DNA of 64,000 nt, from contig JABELC010000001.1 in NCBI GenBank assembly GCA_028455995.1, forward strand, positions 1,910,501 through 1,974,500, read 5' to 3'. Position 1 is the stretch's first letter. Each line of letters starts with the position of its first letter. Source of the DNA: Scleromitrula shiraiana. Lineage: Eukaryota > Ascomycota > Leotiomycetes > Helotiales > Sclerotiniaceae. Under the pieces are notes generated by a model. That model worked only from the letters and a program-made list of their open reading frames with translations, had not been told where the DNA came from and searched no databases. The translations under genes and the position numbers were made by a program. Below, piece after piece: positions 10,462-23,088 of this stretch.

Positions 10462-11129
10462 ATGACACCATTTAAAACTCTTTTCAGACCTTTCCGGTCT
10501 TTCAAATCCTTCTATCCTATCCGGTCACCTCAATACCAACGCAGCATCTCTTTTAGCTCTATTTCCCGCCTATTTCATGATGGAAAGAATCGCTATAGCC
10601 ACCCCCTGCGAGCAGTCATGGCCGTTATCAAATTATTTTTCGTCTATCACGTTTTTGAACAATACATCTACTCCGTATCAGCAGTTGGGGGTCCTTCCAT
10701 GCTTCCAACATTTTCTGTAACTGGCGAATGGCTTCTTATTGACAGAGGATATCGCCGAGGGAAAGGTATTGAAGTAGGCGATATTGTAACTTTTGATTCA
10801 GTTGTCCATCCAGGAGAAAGAGCAGTTAAGAGAGTTCTTGGCCTTGAGGGTGATTGTGTTATGATGGGAACCCCTGGATCTGGGGACGATCGGATGATTA
10901 CAGTACGTATAGATGCGCATTTAGATCAGGAAAAACGTAAGCTAAAGTTTCTTAGGTTCCTCAAGGTCATTGTTGGTTGGCTGGAGATAATATGCCATGG
11001 TCGAGGGATTCGAGGTTATTTGGCCCCGTTCCACTGGCTTTGATCAAAGGAAAGATTATCGCAAGAGTTTTGCCTTGGAAAGAGAGACAATGGGTTGAAA
11101 ACGATATGCAGTTGGTGCAATCTAAGTAG
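10462..11129 (+). CDS. IMP1: Mitochondrial inner membrane protease subunit 1
   Basis: Two exons, 10462..10902 and 10956..11129, flank a 53-bp intron (GTACGT...CTTAG), giving 204 aa. This is a type I signal-peptidase family (S26) serine protease that removes sorting signals from intermembrane-space proteins. The catalytic Ser lies in GGPSMLPTF (Ser79) and the general-base Lys in AVKRVLGLEGD (Lys123). The exon-2 join produces PQGHCWLAGDN followed by SRDSRLFGPVPLALIKGKI. The DSR triplet favours IMP1 over IMP2, which usually has DSN. One membrane segment lies around residues 52-72. The first 50 residues are basic and Ser/Phe-rich, suggesting a mitochondrial presequence; an internal Met at 53 is an alternative start. 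Reading through the intron gives a false C-terminus. Confidence 0.93.
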
Positions 11130-11499
11130 AATTCTAAAGCTTGTGGAGGTCCCAAAGGGTTATAAGGCCCAGTCGTCATCAACTAGTTATTTAACATGCT
11201 AAGGTATATTGAGCAATAATCGAAGCTGTGGATATCATAATGTCCTATCTAATTACATGGGAATAACAAGCGAAGTTTGATATGAGCTGTGATAAGTTGG
11301 AAAGAAAACGCTAAGAAAAATATATTGCAATAGCAAAACCATGCAAGGTACCATCGAACACAATAATAGGAGATTTGTAGTGCCCTTTCTCCGCCAATGC
11401 TCGCTGCAAATGATTATACCTTTGTTCGTACTCCTAACACCGTGCCAACCCAAAAGCTAGATGCAAATAACAAGGGAAATCTCTTCTCGTGTCGATGGC
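11130..11499. other. Convergent 3' spacer, IMP1 / VAC8
   Basis: This 370-bp spacer lies between two converging gene ends. It contains no supported frame; it most likely holds both 3' untranslated regions. Confidence 0.5.
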
Positions 11500-13593
11500 T
11501 CAACCTTCAATATGGGAAGCTTTTCCTCCTTGACCGAGAAGTTGGAGAGATCGTTGAGCTAGCTGGATGACTTCTCCTTCGCCGTCTTCTTCGCCCTCGT
11601 CGTCAGATTCAATTTGTTTGTCCGAAATAGTCTTAATCATTTGCACAATCTCTTCCGACTTTCCAATTAAGCTTATGAGCTTTTTGTCCTCTGATTCCAA
11701 TAGTTGCAGTAATGTCCAGATTGCAATATGTTGGAAAGTTGGGTCACCACTAGCAAGAAATCGCTTCAAATATCCGTGAATTCCTCCATTGGGCTCTGTC
11801 CAATCCTGGATAAAGATAGAATAATCGCCAACTACAAACTGTTAGTCATGAGTCTCGAAAGCATATCTTCTCACCACTCTTACCTTTAGAAGATAAATTG
11901 CCAAGAGCGGCGGCACTGTTCCCTTGAACCTCAATGCTTTGCGAATCGGTTAATGGAATGAGGACATCGAATACCCCTAAGTTAAGCAAATGAGTCTTGA
12001 GATCGTCACTTAGAGCCAACACAGCTATCGCTGCGGTCATTTCTGACTGGACACTAAGAGGTACATCTAAAACTAGTTGCTTGCACTTTTGGACCGCACC
12101 AGCCTCCAAGACAAGGGCCTTATTTCTGTCAGAACTTGCGGCCAAATTACGCAGTGTTGAGATGGCATGGCATTGAATCTCCTCGTTATCGGTTGACCCT
12201 AATAAGTCGACTAATGGTTTTAGGAATCCGGCGTCAATAATCGGAGACTCATTTAGAGGATGTATCGATATGTTGCGAATGCATGCGACAGCTGAGAGTA
12301 TCAAGGGTAGGTATGATGACTGCAGAAGTCGTAATAAAGGAGCTAAGCCGCGTGCGCGCACGATTTCCAGTTGATATTTCTCATCAGAAGCAAGGTTTCG
12401 TAAAGCTAGAGCAGCTTGACATTGAACTTTTGGTGAGGATGAATCCATGAGGTTTACCAGAGACTGTATAAGTCTGTTTTCGTTTTGGGCCAGCTTTTTT
12501 CGGTTGTTCGCATCAACAGCGATATTACTCAAAGCTGTGGTGCAATAGTATTGGACATCTACGTCCGAAGAAGAGAGAAGCTGAACGAGCACAGGTATGG
12601 CACCCGCGTTAACAAGTTGTTGACGATTTTCGTCTAAAAATAGTCAGTAATCAGAGCGGGATATCCAGTCTAGAGAATATGCCCACCAGAGTGTGTCATA
12701 TTCAATAAAGCCCCAGTGGCATTTCGTTGAACACGCATGTCTTTGGATTTTGCTAGCCGGGTAAGGGGTCCTAATGCTCCTGATCGTGCGATCTTCGCCT
12801 TATTATCCTCATGTGTTGCCAGATTGGTAATACAACCGACTGCGTTACATTGCACCTCCACATTTGGGGACATCATTTGTCGAATGAGAGGTGTCAGACC
12901 TCCGAGGAGGACAATCGCTACTTTGTTTTCGGCTACATCATATTAGTTTTGCTTGTGTAACCGATGAATAGGACTCACTATTAACTGCCAAATTTCCAAG
13001 TGCTGCGCTAGCTGCCCGTTGTACTTCAATATCAGGGCTCTGTAAGAGGAAGAGTATTGGCTCAAGCGTGTCTCGATCTACTTCTCGCACATCTGAAAAA
13101 GGTGTCAGCGCTCTGACTAACAACGATGTAATTCAATCCCCCTTGGGAAAATCCCAGAGAACAGATCTGATCAATCTGATCTAATTCCATCAATGCAATA
13201 CTTGTCCGTACCCAACGCCCCTCTCACTATATTACAGACACGTACCTCTTTCCGTAATCTCGGCGAATGTTAAACTAGCACTACGTTGGAGGTCGACATT
13301 GTCCGAAAATACCAGGGTGCTCAACGCTCGTAAAGGATCACCGGAAAAGAAGTCGGTCTCACCGCGCTGCGCGTGTTTGTCAGATGTTATAACCCTCATC
13401 AGTGTGTATTGTTCTTACGTTCTCAAGATATTGTAAAAGATCTGCTACAGCTTCTCTCTCGCTCTCGGCCAGAACTGGCTCATATAAGCCATCTCGGGAT
13501 TTACCTGTATAATCCACCAAGATAAGTAAATGATCCTAACCCAATAATCCTGCGATACTTACCCCCACAGCAAGTAGAACAAACACCACCCAT
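11500..13593 (-). CDS. VAC8: Vacuolar armadillo-repeat protein Vac8
   Basis: Seven exons on the minus strand: 13593..13563, 13504..13419, 13366..13246, 13092..12979, 12932..12687, 12633..11884 and 11831..11500, giving 559 aa. All six joins are in phase and rebuild continuous armadillo repeats. The N-terminus MGGVCSTCCG has Gly2 for myristoylation and Cys5, Cys8 and Cys9 for palmitoylation, the known vacuole-membrane anchor of Vac8. About eleven ARM repeats follow, for example DIEVQRAASAALGNLAVN, NVEVQCNAVGCITNLA and DMRVQRNATGALLNMTHS. Vac8 scaffolds vacuole inheritance, nucleus-vacuole junctions and selective autophagy. The acidic stretch ESDDEGEEDGEGE lies near the C-terminus. Length matches the family (about 555-580 aa). 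The exons are unusually many for this window. Confidence 0.96.
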
Positions 13594-13976
13594 TTCCAAA
13601 TGTTGGTCCCGTGGGACAAAGGTCTGATATTAAAATCGAAGTTCAATTGTTTTTTTGTTGGAATGCGGGCGTGTATCGAGTTCGAACAAAGGCGAATGAG
13701 CAGTTGTAAAGATGGGAAAAACGATAGAAATTCTCCTTCATATGAAGTCCTAGGAAGAAGGCTCGATGGCCATTCAAAAGGAAGTAACGAGTCTTGTAAA
13801 TAATATTGTAGGTTAGTTGTATTGTAGCACTTGATGAAGAAGGTGCTTCAAGTGTTTCTCGAGGAAGTTGGGAAGCTTATTTTCTAAGCTTTCGGTGTTG
13901 TAGTAGACCACGCCGGCTGTACACGAAGACTAAATAGGTCCGTGCTCTTACGCTAATAAATTACCTAGTTGTGAAT

Positions 13977-14018
13977 GGACTGACTTGACTGACTTGACTG
14001 ACTTGACTGACTTGACTG
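13977..14018. repeat. CTGACTTGA 9-bp tandem repeat
   Basis: About four to five perfect head-to-tail copies of CTGACTTGA in the VAC8 upstream region, visible directly. No coding context. Confidence 0.85.
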
Positions 14019-14472
14019 TATTACAAAAATTACGATAAAAAAAAAACAAATCACATGCAGTTATTAGTTATATAAAATGAAACCATCCAAGAAAGTTTGG
14101 AAATATTTCACAAAAAAAATAGTATCTACTATCTAGCATAGTAATAAGAGAGGTATATCGATGTAGTACGTAGGTGGAGGAGGTATATGACTACCTTACC
14201 TACATAATAGTAGACATATTTTATTGTAAGTGCACAACTAATAATTGTTACTCCCTGTTGTTTCTTAACAACTAATAAGTAAATACTCTACTCGGTAGTT
14301 CTAGTAGAAACTGGTGCATTTTATGAATTTCTATGAAGTTGTGTGAACATGTCAAAATTATTTATATATGGGGAGGCTAGGAATGACCCGGTTTCTGTTA
14401 TCTATCTCTTGAGATTGTTTGCTGAAATACTTATAACCCGTATCCATGAAAATAGTACCTACTTAAGTCTAG

Positions 14473-14523
14473 CTAGCATACATAGCTAACATACATAGCT
14501 AACATACATAGCTAGCATACATA
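14473..14523. repeat. AGCTAACATACAT 13-bp tandem repeat
   Basis: Four tandem 13-bp units differing only at one position (AGCTAACATACAT or AGCTAGCATACAT); outer copies carry G and the inner two carry A. Confidence 0.85.
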
Positions 14524-14934
14524 GGTGCAACGTTGAAGAAATACTTTTACCTTCCCCCCTTGTCATATATATTCAACACAACATCAATGATCAGAGAAAA
14601 CTGGAACCTAGATATCGGGAGCAACCCATCCATCCTAGGGAACATTATATCAAATCGTACCGATATATCAAATAAAACCCTTCAAGATTCCCAATATTGA
14701 TTGTTCCATTGTATTGAATGAATCTCTTCAAGATTCTTAATTCAGATATAAATGTCCGCTCAACTTATCAAGCAGTTTGTCTTGGAACTTTTTGAGATAG
14801 TCCACCAAGTCCGGCCTTCTCCTATCAATATCAATATCAAGATTTCAACATGGGTTGATTCATTGAACCCCTAAATCTACCGATACCCTTATTATTATAC
14901 TCACCATCCTTCATGCTTTGATATTTATATTACA

Positions 14935-14965
14935 ACAACAACAACAACAACAACAACAACGACAA
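14935..14965. repeat. AAC trinucleotide microsatellite
   Basis: About nine consecutive AAC units followed by a GAC variant, non-coding. Confidence 0.85.
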
Positions 14966-16874
14966 CATGATGAACTTCTACCTCACTGAAAATTCATAGA
15001 AGAACCTTTTTACAATCCTGCGTATCCTAGAATAATCAACCATTTTGTTTTGTTATAAAGCAGAGTTGTAAAGTACAAATTTTATCCTGGATCCACATTC
15101 ATATACAATGGTACGCCTATACAATTACACCGATATTTCGCCCCGATAAAAAGATGCAAACGCATACCTACTTATTTTTGAATCTCTCCACGTACCTACC
15201 AATCGAATAACGAGGTTAACTACCAAGTTTAGGTACGGTACAGCAGTTAGTCGGTTGTATATCGACGTGTTCCTATGGTGATGATTCTAATATTTGCAGA
15301 TCACGGTGTGGATATACATGACCAACTTCAAACATCGAAACTAGGCGTTACATTATAGCTTTGGTCATATACTATGCAAAGTGTTTCGGACGATGAAGCT
15401 GCAAGCAGTATACCGCTGTATTATCGTCTTATTTAGACATGCAGAAACCTGCGGGCAGGCACTTGAATTGAAGTTCATGCATGTAGGTTTAACATACAGA
15501 ACGACAAGGAGTTTTGTAGAGGCTGAAAAAAGATTGATCATCCTAGACAAGTAATTTGGATGCATACGCATATTTCAACATATAATCTTCTCCTGGCCGT
15601 TGAATGGAAGTGTGATTAAAGAATCAGTTCTGATATTCGGATTTTCCCATATATCGGCAATGTTTTTGATGTCTAATTTTCTCTTCTTTTCAATACAAAG
15701 CGACTTTAAATTGTCAAGTTTCTCTCTCTCGCATAGCAAATGGTTCGTTTATTTACTCACTATCGACCGTTGAGAATATATCTTCCAATCATTGTATGGG
15801 AGCAATAAAGCAGAGATCGATCTTCATTTCTGTTTCAAGTCTGCAGCAAATAAAGCAGGTCTGGTCCGACTCGACGGATGTTAAAACACAAAGCCGGTTG
15901 ACAAGTCCCACTCTTGAGCAATCCAGTCAATAGAAAGAATCACTATTACATGACATCTAAAGTAGTCCTCGGGTATATATTGTAACGCCCGGCACCGGTA
16001 GGTATTGGATACCGAGGTATGAAGAAGAGATATCTTTCAAATCTTTCAAGGTGGTGCGAGGTGCAGGAACTGGAAGTGGATATCAAACCCAAAGACTTTT
16101 CAAGATGAAGATGATCTGGAAATTTAAGTCATCTCGATAGCATCAGGTAAATTGCAACGCAATCACAAACTGGAAGTAGGACATTCGGAAGATATCAGGT
16201 GAACTCAATGCAGTAGGTCCTGTCGCTCCTGTGTAGGTATGCATATGTTTTTGTACTTTGGCAGATGTTGTATGATTATTGATATTGGAAAGAGTACTTA
16301 GGTATTGTATATAATACCAGTGTTCTTTCTAATAAGAAGATTTATTCAAAGATTCATTTATCGATCAAAACAGATCTGACTGATATTGATATAGAAAGAA
16401 AGGTCAAAAGATATAATGATGATTCAAATCCATAACAATATTGATATGAATATGAATATGAATATGAATATGAGTACTAATATTATTAATATTAATATTA
16501 TTTTCTGTACGGGGAACCAAAACGGTAAGATTTAATTACCATCAATGCAAATTCAAGATTCCCCAGATATTGTCTACTTCCTTTCCTACCTATTATTGCC
16601 TTATTATTGCCCCACCATATTAATCCGTAACTTTGTTCCCTTCCCTAAGGTAAAATCCATTACCACCATATTTGTAAAATAATAAGACTCGACCTAATAC
16701 CTCCCTCCAAGCTATCATTGCCGATCTTTTTTTTAACCACTCTTATTATTACATACAATACAACCTCAACCTCAACCTCAACATATTGCGTACATAGTTG
16801 TAATTCTTCAATTAATTCTTTCATCAAATCATCTTCAATATCAATGTTCTCACAAATAATTCCAAGCATAATCC

Positions 16875-18250
16875 ATGTCTGATATGGCAGAAGATACACA
16901 GCCAGCGGCGCTCAATTCTGCAGACGCCATCGCAACACAACCACCGATTATCGCTAGACATGATCACGAGTCGCGCATAGCTCAACCTTCAACTTTCCTT
17001 CTTCCAAGAGGGAAGGTCACCGACATGCAGCAAGAAAAGCCGATGACCTCGCAGGACAAGGACCAACGGCGGGGTCTGGTAAGAGATTCTCCGTTATCAC
17101 TTGTCCATCTAGATTACCTATACAAGATGATTATGAGATCGGCGTGGGGGGTTGTGCTTCAATACGATCTATGGGCTGACATTCCTTACTCAACAGAAAT
17201 CGATTCGAGATTTCCTGAAGCGCCGCACAAGCTATGATGTTCTACCTTTATCCTTCCGCCTCATCATCCTTAATACCGACTTGCTTGTCAAGAAAAGCTT
17301 GAATATTCTTCTACAAAATGGTACGACATTCCCACAATTCCCTCATTTCCCTTCAGTTTTGCATGTGATACTGCCATGCTGACTATTTGCCCTTTTAACA
17401 GGAATCGTCTCGGCCCCATTGTGGGATTCCAAAACTTCGACCTTCGCTGGTCTTCTGACGACTTCGGATTACATCAATGTTATTCAATATTACTGGCAGA
17501 ATCCGGAAGCTCTCAATCAGATTGATCAGTTCAAATTAAGCAGTCTGAGAGGTAGAAACCCAAAACTAAAGCATGAATGCGCATTATGCTGAATACATTG
17601 CAGATATCGAAAAGGCTATTGGAGTCTTACCACTGGAAACAATCTCGGTTCATCCTACACGACCTCTCTATGAAGCTTGTCGAGAAATGCTACAGACTCG
17701 GGCCCGGCGTATTCCATTGGTAGATATTGACGATGAGACCGGAAGAGAGATGGTCGTTAGCGTAATTACACAATATCGCATCTTAAAGTTCATTGCGGTC
17801 AATGTGAACGAAACCGAGAGACTAAAGAAAAGCGTCCTAGAAATTGGCCTCGGAACATACGCTGGATTACAAACTGCGAGCATGGATACTCCGGTTATAG
17901 ATGTCATACACATGATGGTTAAAGACAGCATCTCTAGTGTTCCCATTGTTGACAAAGATCTGCACGTGCTTAATGTTTTTGAGGCCGTTGATGTGATAAC
18001 AATCATCAAAGGAGGGGTCTACGATGGTCTTACTACAACAGTTGGGGAGGCTTTGTCCAATAGGGCGGAGGATTTTCCAGGAATCTATACATGCAGCGAG
18101 GAAGACAGGCTAGATTCGATCTTTGACACCATTCGAAAATCTAGAGTGCATCGCTTGGTAGTCATAGATGAGGAAAATCGTCTGAAGGGTGTGATCTCAT
18201 TATCGGATATTTTACAATATGTACTCTTGGAAGGGGAGGTCGATGATTAG
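16875..18250 (+). CDS. SNF4: AMPK/SNF1 kinase gamma subunit
   Basis: Four exons, 16875..17078, 17197..17320, 17402..17551 and 17604..18250, give 374 aa with all joins in phase. The joins read QRRGL|KSIRDFLKRRTSYDV, LLQNG|IVSAPLWDS and SSLR|DIEKAIGVL, which match the family. Snf4 is the nucleotide-sensing subunit of the SNF1/AMPK complex that controls carbon-source and stress responses. Four CBS domains are present; visible blocks include GLLTTSDYINVIQYYWQNPE, RARRIPLVDID, SVPIVDKDLHVLNVFEAVDV and the final HRLVVIDEENRLKGVISLSD. Residues 1-60 are a poorly conserved extension. The start at 16875 is the first ATG in frame; a second Met four codons on is equally possible. Confidence 0.95.
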
Positions 18251-18822
18251 GTATATTTGGGGATCATGATATTACGAAGGACGGAAAGGCGTTGCATAGC
18301 GATCTGGCGTACGGACACAAACTTGATCTATACTGGCTACTGAAAGAGCTGCTAGAAGGATCGGTCAATTTTCTTCATCTTCCTTGATACCATTTTGTGG
18401 ACTGCGGATTAGGGATAACATTGCAGGATTTTGGGAATAGCTTGTGGATTCTCACATGACGTTTAGCAAATGGGTTTAACAACCGAGCCCTTTGCTATTC
18501 ATATGATGAGATTGATCATACCTTCGGGGTTGTGATCTATGGAGTGGATCCTTGGAAATTTGGAAACAGATATTACTATTGGCTATATCAATTCGGAAGT
18601 TGAATTATAATAGCAATGTCCTCAATGCGGCTATCCTGGCTGTAAGTCGCAGTTTCTTCTTGTATTATTGAAATTTAACACTATTTGCAATGTGAATACG
18701 GCAAGCGCACTTTTCGTTGAGACTTGCTTCTTAAATTATTATTGACACTTCCAAAAAAAACCCCCAAACCCCATAATGAACAGAACTGAAGTTATTGCTG
18801 GAAGAATATCCAGCACATTACA
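18251..18822. other. Intergenic region, SNF4 3' end to RhoGAP 5' end
   Basis: 572 bp with no supported frame. It is expected to contain the SNF4 3' untranslated region and the RhoGAP promoter. Confidence 0.5.
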
Positions 18823-21800
18823 ATGCAACCTAATAATGATCGTCTTAACTCACGGGCATCATCGGCTACATTATCACTCAGACAACAGTTAAATTTTGCA
18901 GGTGCTTTTGCAGATGATTCAAGTATCGCTCAAGGACTCTTACGGGGACAAAAGATTCCTACAAGGAATTCATCACTGAGAGGGTCTCCAAGTAGCCCAA
19001 ATTTTGTCCCAACTCGCCATGGGGATGGAACTTTTGACACTGAAGGACGAAATATAACTTCTGATAATGAGGGCCCAGATAGGATTCGTCGTGGGCTTTG
19101 CAGTAGTAATACATGGACCTCCTCTAGTGGTGGTATATCTGAGCTGGACGACTCGGATGATCGAACACGTTTTGTGGATGAATTCAATCGGCTCGCGGAA
19201 AAGGTTGGCAGACCAATTCCGGGTTATATTGAGCAGAACTAAACATCATCTAGCATGGCGTGCGCACTTTTATGCCGAGCGAATATGAGGCATCTCCAGT
19301 AAGTCGAACAAAGTTTCCAACATCAAACTCTAATTACTAACTGTAAAATCAGTTCTCCGATCAAGATATCATAGACAAACACGGTAGCTGGATCTCACGG
19401 AAAATCTTCAGAAGAACATCATCACCTCATACTGTCAAGTCAAAGAAAGAGTTGCGACACCTCAAAAGTAAGCGTAGTATCAGCGATTCACTGCGAATGA
19501 TGGGAAGGCGAGATTCGCTCAAAGATAGAGACTTGATGGAACTTGTTCGTTTGTGTGGATCAAGTCTACTATACCTTCCAGCCGAATATGCCGTAAGCAG
19601 TCTGGCTTTACCAACCTGTCTTCGAGCTACTGCTCAATATTTAATACAGCATGGTACGGAAATATTCATATGCTGATGTGAAACTTGCTGATGTGCCCAC
19701 AGCTCCTGCCACTCGAGGTATTTTCCGTATTCCCGGGTCTCAGAACACTATCAATACTCTATATAATCATTATTGCTCCGCGGATGAACAAGGAGGACAT
19801 ATTGCGGGCACAGTAAGATGCCCAACTTTGCCAGAACATATTCAATGTGATGTTCACGATGTTGCATCTGCATTCAAAAAGTTGATCTCCGGTATACCTG
19901 GTGGCATCTTAGGATCTCTTCCACTTTTTGACGCTCTTATTTCCATACAAACGCACTTGCATGGCGATCCAGAATTAACAAGAACGAAGCATAGTAAAGT
20001 CCGTGCAAGGTTGATAGCTCTATCAATAGCAACACTGCGATCCACATTCAGAAGGGATCTTATCTGCGCAGTTTTTGGGCTTCTTTGCATGATTGGTCGT
20101 GCAGCAGAGATAACACGAAGAGAAGATGATCGTGGAAGACCACTCCCTACGTCTGATCTCATGGGCTATGGTCCTCTAGGAATAGTATTTGGCCCTCTTC
20201 TTGTGGGTGATCTATTAGAGAACTACAACCTGCGTCTGGACGATAAGCGGGGAAGTATAGTGCTTACTCCAATCAGCCCACCAAAGCCCAAGAAGGAAAA
20301 GCACAAGAAGAGCAAAAGCGTCGAAGAGGGTATGACCTTTCATACAACTGTCGATAAGGTCAAGGTTGCCATAAGTATTACGGAAATGCTTATTACGCAT
20401 TGGCGTGATGTAGTGAGACATATGAAGAATCTTAATGCTCTCAAAAACGTCGATGGACCTAGAAGCCTGGCAGCCCGAGGTCGGAGAACCCCCATACTAC
20501 GCCCGTCGATGTCAGAATCATTTTCTCTAAGGAGGCCACCAGATTGGGTATATGAGAAGCCCAACAGATATGTTGATAGGAGCCAGTCACCTACACCACC
20601 GCAACGTCGATTCTCACCTAATACAAATACTACGCATGCTGGAAGTTTCTTGAGCCATAAAAAGGTTGCAGAGGAATTGGTATCGGGTGAAGCCGCGGAG
20701 TCTCCACTAGATCATATAGAGGTCAGAAAACAGCGCTCACGGCAGCAGCGACCGTCCTCAGGAAAGGCTCTCACGAACGCGAGATCATTAAGTACACTTT
20801 CGCCTGCTATGGTAGAAGAGCATCCAGATGAGAATTCTTTCGAACTAAATAAAAGGCTGGGTAACTCCCAAACTCCAAATCATATACCCAATACATATGC
20901 TAGACCAACTGTTCCACATCCGAACAAGGTAACGAAGCACGAGACAATTTCTGTTACTCAACGTTCCGCTGGTCCTCGTGTGAAAGGTATAGTGAGGAGA
21001 TTGGAAAGCGAGGCTGATGAATCTTCAATCCCATCATCAAAATCAGAAATCAAAGATTTCGCAATCAAGAAAACACAAGATTCTCAAGATAAGCGTTCTA
21101 TAGAGTCCAAGCCATCTACGCTTTTGCATTCTTCCGAACTAAAAGCTCCACAATCTTCCTCGTTTCATCGTTCGAGTCAACGTTCCAGTAAGGATCACCA
21201 CAGTCATATTAGATTTGAACCTATAGATCATGCGGGGACATCCAGTCAACCATCTACCCAAGGTCTAGAAAGTGGGAATATATCTCCGAGGCGAACACGC
21301 TTTACTGATGCTAGTGGCTCAAAGCACAGTAATGCCACCGATCCTCTTTCCCGAGTATCTCAGGAGGAGGACATGGCTTCATTGGCTATACTTGCTGAAG
21401 CTTTGGATACGCCTAGAAAACCTAGAACTTTGACTGAGAGATTAGAGAAGTCTGAGCCAGCAAAATATGACTCTGGGGTTGAGTTTCATAGTACCCTAGA
21501 AAAGGAGAATAAAAAGTCTACAACACAACTAGAACCAGAACCATCACGCCACAAATCATCGCGTCATAGTACTTCAGACTCACGAGGATCTAAGAGCATG
21601 TTGGACAAATCCAATAATGATGGGTTTCACATGAGAAAGAGCGAGTCTACGATTCCTGTTACTACGAAATCTGTCGAGCCTGTGGTTACCCAGGCAAGAG
21701 GTAAGTCTCCTAGCCAGAACGTAACCCCCGCCACTCTATCCAGGGTTGCATCGATTAGGGATAGATTCAGCTCTCGCAAGTCTTCAGAGAACTCGGCATC

Positions 21801-23088
21801 ACAGAATGGTCTGAGTATCGAGAGTCCGCAGCGAAACCAGTCCATGCCTGAACCCATTTCGCCGAAGAAAATGAGTGTCAAAGGAATGGCGAGTATCGAG
21901 AGTCCGCAGCGAAACCAGTCCGTTCCTGGTCCGATTACACCAAAGGGGATAAGGGTCAAAGCAATGACGGACAAATTCAACGCTGTGGCTACAACGCCAT
22001 TACGCCCTACTCCTTCTCCGCCACCGCGTGGATCGATTTCACCCACAAAATTGGTCTATCCGACACCTACAAAGTATCCAGAGAGACATAGGAGTAGCGG
22101 TGTTGTTTCTCCGTATACCATTAACCCATCACCATCTCCTTCGAGATCTATTGCATCCATTAGATCCGACAAATCTGTTCGATCTTTTCGCAATCCAGTA
22201 TTAGCTGCACGTTTCCAGCAAGCCCAGACGCAATCTTCGCCTTCAAAATCACCAGCTTCAGCTCCCAGAAGAGTTCTTAGAGAATTTGTACCTGATGCTT
22301 CGCAACGTCAAGCTTCCGCTGAGAAACCTTCTGATTCTTCCGATAAATCTAATATTCGTGCTCCATCAGCTTCCCTATCAATCCCACTTAAACCTGTAGA
22401 GCATTTACCATCTAAAGCTGGTCTGGATGGCGCATATAGTAGTATTGGCAGTTCCGAAACTCTATCTCCCACGGCCTCTGAAGTTGAATCTGCGCAATTT
22501 TTCTTCTCCCAGCTTCAGCATAATATGCAGAATGATGATGTTCCAGTTCGTCATAATTCAGTTTTGCATACGCAGATTCAGAATCTTCAAAGACAGGTCT
22601 ATGAGAAAACGGAGGCATTAGTTCAGTTGCAGCGACAGATTGAGGTTAGGAGTGCGAGTAGTGACATTGGGGGGTTGAATGAACAATTGAGGGAGGCGAG
22701 GGAGGAAATAGAAATATGGAGGAGGAGAGCGGAGGGGGCGGAGAGGAAGTTGGAGGTGTTGGAGGTTATGAAAGGTGAGAGACTGGGGTTGGGTGGTGGT
22801 GTGAGGAGGTGGATGAGGGCCAGTGCTGGTGAGGGTGTGGTGCAGGGGAGAGGGCATGGTGAGGATGGTGGGGTGATGAAACGGTGGGCTGCAGCGGGTA
22901 TGGATGGGGCGATGAGTTCGGAGGAGAGTGCGGGGAGTAATGGGACGACGGTGGTTAGGGAGAGGAGTCATCGTGGTAGTGGAAATGACTCGAATGGGAG
23001 AGCTTCGATTGAAGGGGGTGCTAGACATAATGATTGGGCGAAGCAAACACTGAATATCATGGGCGATCTTGGTAGTTGGGAGAGATGA
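18823..23088 (+). CDS. Large RhoGAP-domain protein
   Basis: Four exons, 18823..19203, 19254..19298, 19353..19653 and 19703..23088, give 1370 aa. The 45-nt second exon (HGVRTFMPSEYEASP) is supported by two in-phase joins. RhoGAP proteins accelerate GTP hydrolysis by Rho-type GTPases and so shape polarity and the actin cytoskeleton. The GAP domain spans about residues 215-430: ATRGIFRIPGS holds the arginine finger (Arg251), followed by HDVASAFKKLISGIPGGILG. Residues 430-1160 are Ser/Pro/Arg-rich and probably disordered, with many possible phosphosites (SPTPP, ISPRR, ISPKK). A short coiled coil (HTQIQNLQRQVYEKTEALVQ onward) lies near 1190-1270. The C-terminal tail is Gly/Arg-rich and its DNA is visibly richer in G than the rest. 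An in-frame 78-bp duplication lies at 21813-21921. Confidence 0.9.
21813..21921 (+). repeat. 31-bp exact direct repeat inside the RhoGAP gene
   Basis: The segment starting GAGTATCGAGAGTCCGCAGC at 21813 recurs at 21891 with 31 identical bases. The 78-bp offset is 26 codons, so both copies read SIESPQRNQS in the same frame, followed by similar PEPISPKK and PGPITPKG. Confidence 0.9.

Larger units (their letters stand above)
13594..16874. other. 3.3 kb intergenic region rich in short tandem repeats
   Basis: This is the longest spacer of the first half, between the divergent VAC8 and SNF4 starts. It contains a 9-bp repeat at 13977-14018, a 13-bp repeat at 14473-14523, an AAC run at 14935-14965, an ATATGA run at about 16446-16474 and a CAACCT run at about 16764-16782. 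No frame longer than 80 codons is convincing. It may hold long 5' leaders or a non-coding RNA, but nothing shows this. Confidence 0.55.

Noticed and set aside
22618..23046. 142-codon minus-strand frame opposite the RhoGAP C-terminus
   Set aside because: His/Thr/Pro-rich antisense product of G-rich coding DNA; the sense frame is continuous over more than 1100 codons.
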